A DNA stretch of 64,000 nt from assembly GCF_002220095.1 (NCBI RefSeq), contig NZ_CP022372.1, positions 1,646,501 through 1,710,500 of the forward strand. Direction: 5' to 3'. A program made the translations under genes and the position numbers. This document shows, in pieces, positions 60,843 through 64,000 of the stretch (positions within the stretch are counted from its first letter, which is position 1; each line of letters begins with the position of its first letter). A model generated the notes under the pieces. The model ran no database searches. It had not been told where the DNA came from and was given only the letters and a program-made list of their open reading frames with translations. Origin of the DNA: Bosea sp. AS-1. Lineage in GTDB: Bacteria > Pseudomonadota > Alphaproteobacteria > Rhizobiales > Beijerinckiaceae.

Positions 60843-62927
60843 ATGGCAGCACAGAACGGCAGGGGGGACGCGGCATCCGGCACCCGAGGCGCGGGGCCAC
60901 GATGCATCGCGATCGTCGGCCCCTTCCAGAGCGGCAAGACGACGCTGCTCGAAAGCATCCTGATGCGATGCGGCGCGCTCTCGCGCACCGGCTCGGTCAA
61001 GACCGGCAACACCGTCGGCGACGCTTCGTCCGAGGCACGGGCTCATCAGATGAGCATCGAGCCCAATGTCGCCAGCGTCGAGTTCCTGGGCGACCGCTTC
61101 CAGTTCATCGACTGCCCCGGCTCGGTCGAGTTCCTGCACGAGATGCGCCACGTGCTGCCGGCGGTCGATGCGGCCGTGGTGGTCTGCGAGGCCGACGACC
61201 GCAAGGCGCCGGCGCTCGAACTTGTGCTGCGTGAGCTCGAAGAAGCCGATATTCCCCGCTTCCTCTTCCTCAACAAGATCGACACGGCCTCGCGCCGGGT
61301 GCGCGAGACGCTCGCCATCCTGCAGCGCGCCTCGCGCACGCCGCTGCTGCTGCGCCAGATTCCGATCTGGCAGAAGGGCATCGCCATCGGCTTCATCGAC
61401 CTCGCGCTGGAGCGGGCCTTCATCTATCGCGAGCACGCCCCGAGCGAGATCGTCCCGCTTGCCGTCGACGAGAGCGGCCGCGAGAAGGACGCCCGCTTCT
61501 CGATGCTGGAGAAGCTCGCGGATTACGATGACGAGCTGATGGAGGAGCTGCTCGGCGACATGGAGCCGCCACGCGACCGCATCTTCGACGATCTCGCCCG
61601 TGAATTGCAGCACCGCCATGTCGTGCCTGTGCTGATCGGAGCGGCCGAGCGCGGCAATGGCGTGACGCGCCTGCTCAAGGCGCTGCGGCACGAGGCGCCG
61701 GGACTCGCCGAGACGCGCGGCCGTGTCGGCATTGTCGACGACGGGCCGCCGCTGGCCCAGGTGATGAAGAGCTGGCATGCGGGGCAGGGCGGCAAGCTCT
61801 CGCTCGCCCGCGTCATGCGCGGCAGGCTGGCGGAAGGGGACGTGGTCACCTCTTCGGGCGGCGTCGAGGCGCGGATCGCCGGCATCGTCGCGTTGAAGGG
61901 CAGCGAGCAGAACCGCAAGCCCGCCGCCGAGGAGGGAGAGGTCGCCGGTTTCGCCAAGCTCGACGGTATCGGCACGGGCGAGGCCTTCATGCTGGGCAAG
62001 CAGCGCGCCGCCGTGGTCAGTGCGGTCGCCCCGCCCGAGCCGGTGCATACGCTCGCGATCTCGGTGAAGGATCGCAAGGACGATGTCCGGCTTGCCGCGG
62101 CGCTGCAGAAGATCGCGGAGGAGGATACTGCGCTCCTCGTCACGCAGGTGCCGGAACTGAGCGAGACGCGCCTCTCGGGCCAGGGCGAGATGCATCTGCG
62201 CGTCACGCTGGAGAAGCTCGCGAGCCGCTACGGCGTGAACGTGGCGAGCAAGGCGCCGCAGGTCGGCTATCGCGAAACGATCCGCAGCCAGGCCAATGCG
62301 CGCGGGCGCCACCGCAAGCAGAGCGGCGGCCATGGCCAATATGGCGATGTCGTGATCGAGGTCGCCGGGTTGCCGCGCGGGGAGGGCATCCGTTTCGTCG
62401 ACAAGATCACCGGCGGGGTGGTGCCGCGCCAGTATATCGGCTCGGTCGAGGCTGGCATGCGCGACTATTGCGAGAAGGGGCCGCTCGGTTTCCCGGTGGT
62501 CGACGTCGCGGTGACGCTGACGGACGGCTCCTACCATACGGTCGATTCCTCCGACATGGCCTTCCGGCAGGCGGCGCGACTGGCGATGAACGAGGCAATG
62601 CCGCAGGCAAAGCCCGTGCTGCTGGAGCCGATCCTCTCCATCGAGGTCGTGATCCCCTCCGAGGCGATGTCGCGCGCCTCGGCGCTGATCTCGGCGCGGC
62701 GCGGCCAGATTCTTGGCTACGATACGCGGCCGGGCTGGCGCGGCTGGGACCAGATCAACGCCCTGGTGCCCGAGGCCGAAATGCCCGGCCTCATCGTCGA
62801 GCTGCGCTCGGCGACCTCCGGTGTCGGCTCCTTCAGCGCCCGCTTCGACCATCTGGCCGAGCTTGCCGGCAAGCCGGCGGAGGCCGTGGTCTCGGCCCAG
62901 GCGCTCGCGGCGGCGCAGGCGCGCTGA
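60843..62927 (+). CDS. Elongation factor G-like protein with altered GTPase site
   Basis: A 694-aa paralogue of translation factor EF-G with all domain types: G domain (about 18-270), domain II (about 290-370), III, IV (about 460-600; RKQSGGHGQYGDV) and V. G1 is GPFQSGKTT (26-34) and G4 is NKID (144-147), but G3 is DCPGS (90-94): the catalytic His of DTPGH is replaced by Ser. The switch I RGITI is also lost (MSIEPNV near 70-76). It can therefore bind GTP but may hydrolyse it poorly, and is probably not the main translocase. It is similar in type to the EF-G-like protein known in actinobacteria and some Hyphomicrobiales. Start ATG 60843 with GAAGGAGG upstream. Neighbours are an alkylsulfatase-like gene and an acyl-CoA ligase. 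Confidence 0.92.
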   Translation: MAAQNGRGDAASGTRGAGPRCIAIVGPFQSGKTTLLESILMRCGALSRTGSVKTGNTVGDASSEARAHQMSIEPNVASVEFLGDRFQFIDCPGSVEFLHEMRHVLPAVDAAVVVCEADDRKAPALELVLRELEEADIPRFLFLNKIDTASRRVRETLAILQRASRTPLLLRQIPIWQKGIAIGFIDLALERAFIYREHAPSEIVPLAVDESGREKDARFSMLEKLADYDDELMEELLGDMEPPRDRIFDDLARELQHRHVVPVLIGAAERGNGVTRLLKALRHEAPGLAETRGRVGIVDDGPPLAQVMKSWHAGQGGKLSLARVMRGRLAEGDVVTSSGGVEARIAGIVALKGSEQNRKPAAEEGEVAGFAKLDGIGTGEAFMLGKQRAAVVSAVAPPEPVHTLAISVKDRKDDVRLAAALQKIAEEDTALLVTQVPELSETRLSGQGEMHLRVTLEKLASRYGVNVASKAPQVGYRETIRSQANARGRHRKQSGGHGQYGDVVIEVAGLPRGEGIRFVDKITGGVVPRQYIGSVEAGMRDYCEKGPLGFPVVDVAVTLTDGSYHTVDSSDMAFRQAARLAMNEAMPQAKPVLLEPILSIEVVIPSEAMSRASALISARRGQILGYDTRPGWRGWDQINALVPEAEMPGLIVELRSATSGVGSFSARFDHLAELAGKPAEAVVSAQALAAAQAR

Positions 62928-63134
62928 TCGAGCAATGCGACAATGGTCTCGGCGGCAGCCCTGCCGTCGGGACTTGTCTCTTTCCTTCCAGAAAGGTTTA
63001 TATGTGAACATTTCGCGGAAAGACGGAGGCCGCGCTTGCGTGCCGAACCGTCGTTCCGCACTCTATGGTCATGAAAATAAGCCGCACCGCCATTTTTGCG
63101 CGAGCAAGCTGAGCCGGGCGAGAGGGAGGAGACC

Positions 63135-64000
63135 ATGACTGCGACCGGTGTCGTGCAGTCCGGGCAGGATTCGCGTCCGTGGCTGGCGCATTATCCGCCG
63201 GCCGTTCCGCACCAGCTCGAGGAGGCGCAGATCGGGACGCTGGCCGACCTGATCCGCGCGTCCTGCGCGACCTATGCCCGCCGCCCCGCCTTCGAAAGCT
63301 TCGGCAAGACCATCAGCTTCGCCGAGACGCTGCGCGCGGCAGAGGCCTTCGCCGGCTGGCTCCAGGCGCAAGGATTGCAGAAAGGCGATCGCGTCGCGCT
63401 GATGATGCCGAATATCCTGGCCTATCCGGCGGCGATCTTCGGCACGCTGATCGGCGGTTTCGCCGTGGTCAACGTCAACCCGCTCTATACGGCGCGCGAG
63501 TTGACCCATCAGGTCAACGATGCGGGTGCGCGCATCCTCGTGGTGATCGAGAACTTCGCCCATGTCGTCGAGGAGGCGAAGCCGAACCTGAAGCTCGATG
63601 CCATCGTCATCGCCACGGCCGGCGATCTGATGGGCTTCAAGGGAACGATCGTCAATTTCGTCGCGCGCCGGATCAAGAAGGTGGTGAAGCCTTTCAACCT
63701 TCCGGGCGCGGTGAGGCTGCACCAGATCCTGCAAGGCGCAGCGGGAATGAAACCCGTCACCATCGTGCCGGAGGACGTCGCCTTCCTGCAATATACCGGT
63801 GGGACGACCGGCGTTGCCAAGGGTGCGACGCTGACGCATCGCAATGTCGCCGCCAACGTTCAGCAGGCCGGCCTGTGGCTGGAATGGGTGCTCGAGCCGC
63901 CGCAAGGGCGCGGCGAATACCAGCATGTCATGGTGACGGCGCTGCCGCTCTACCACATCTTCGCATTGACCTGCTGCTGCATGTTCCTGCTCAGGATCGG
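63135..64000 (+). CDS. Long-chain acyl-CoA ligase, 5' part
   Basis: The first 288 codons of an AMP-forming ligase, cut by the window end. It activates a fatty acid with ATP and CoA. Seen: SFAETLRAAEAFAGWLQAQG near residue 60, the AMP-binding P-loop YTGGTTGVAKGA near 219 and VTALPLYHIFALT near the end of the window. MTATGVVQSGQDSRPW at the start, GAGGGAGGAG before the ATG. FadD is the most likely orthologue, but the C-terminal half that would confirm it is missing. Confidence 0.92.
   Translation, partial: MTATGVVQSGQDSRPWLAHYPPAVPHQLEEAQIGTLADLIRASCATYARRPAFESFGKTISFAETLRAAEAFAGWLQAQGLQKGDRVALMMPNILAYPAAIFGTLIGGFAVVNVNPLYTARELTHQVNDAGARILVVIENFAHVVEEAKPNLKLDAIVIATAGDLMGFKGTIVNFVARRIKKVVKPFNLPGAVRLHQILQGAAGMKPVTIVPEDVAFLQYTGGTTGVAKGATLTHRNVAANVQQAGLWLEWVLEPPQGRGEYQHVMVTALPLYHIFALTCCCMFLLRI

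Noticed and set aside
59361..63011. Minus-strand 1216-aa ORF
   Set aside because: It is antisense to the alkylsulfatase-like and EF-G-like genes. Long antisense frames are expected in high-GC DNA with strong third-position bias.
1..64000. CRISPR array, prophage or insertion sequence
   Set aside because: No regularly spaced repeats, no transposase, integrase or phage structural genes, and no long terminal inverted repeats are seen.

Overview
The window reads as chromosomal DNA of a high-GC alphaproteobacterium of the order Hyphomicrobiales, most likely Bosea or a near relative. This rests on the gene orders uvrC-pgsA-moaD-moaE, lgt-methyltransferase-pgeF and rplY-pth-ychF, an Omp25/Omp31-type barrel protein, UbiK, YbjN, DUF1176 and PPOX families, and short extragenic palindromes of a kind common in that order. 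The genus is an inference and no search was run. Coding density is high, with many 4-nt start/stop overlaps. I see no rRNA gene, complete tRNA gene, insertion sequence, prophage or CRISPR array.

Layout. 1-2.2 kb: two family-2 glycosyltransferases, visibly AT-richer than the rest (bases 241-300 are 35% GC), probably the edge of a surface-polysaccharide region. 2.3-11 kb: a housekeeping block on the minus strand (prs, queC and a queuosine-precursor transporter, a GAF-GGDEF-EAL protein, rplY, pth, ychF, a double MaoC protein) with one small secreted protein on the other strand. 11-17.3 kb: a lipoprotein, UbiK-like, YbjN and proC genes, a TetR-like regulator, and a Cache chemoreceptor coupled to csaA. 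17.3-22.8 kb: a LysR / GST / PPOX module, an OmpR/EnvZ-type two-component pair and a MarR regulator facing ilvE. 23.9-28.5 kb: DUF1176, moaE, moaD, pgsA, uvrC. 28.5-34.3 kb: a CPT-like kinase, an MDR reductase, lgt, a MidA-like methyltransferase, pgeF and a FolM-like SDR overlapping a glycosyltransferase.

35-46.7 kb: a beta-barrel outer membrane protein with clear terminators, GST, rlmJ, a secreted RNase T2 beside a small Cys-containing secreted protein, a PPOX flavoprotein, a DMT exporter, an esterase, a second chemoreceptor, a RecD-like helicase, GNAT and PaaI proteins. 46.8-49.6 kb: a DUF1800/DUF1501 pair. 49.7-52.7 kb: leuC and leuD with a membrane microprotein and a zincin between them, plus a probable 57-aa gene upstream that ordinary annotation would miss. 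52.8-55.9 kb: a MarR/EmrAB-type efflux operon with a near-perfect SlyA box. 56-64 kb: rplS, an SDR, a methyltransferase, an ArsR/AHSA1 pair, an alkylsulfatase-like MBL protein, an EF-G paralogue with an altered GTPase site, and the 5' part of a long-chain acyl-CoA ligase gene.

No wholly new multi-gene system is evident. The best leads are the EF-G paralogue without the catalytic His, the RNase T2 neighbour pair, the hidden small gene and hairpins upstream of leuC, the palindromic operators, and the chemoreceptor-csaA coupling.
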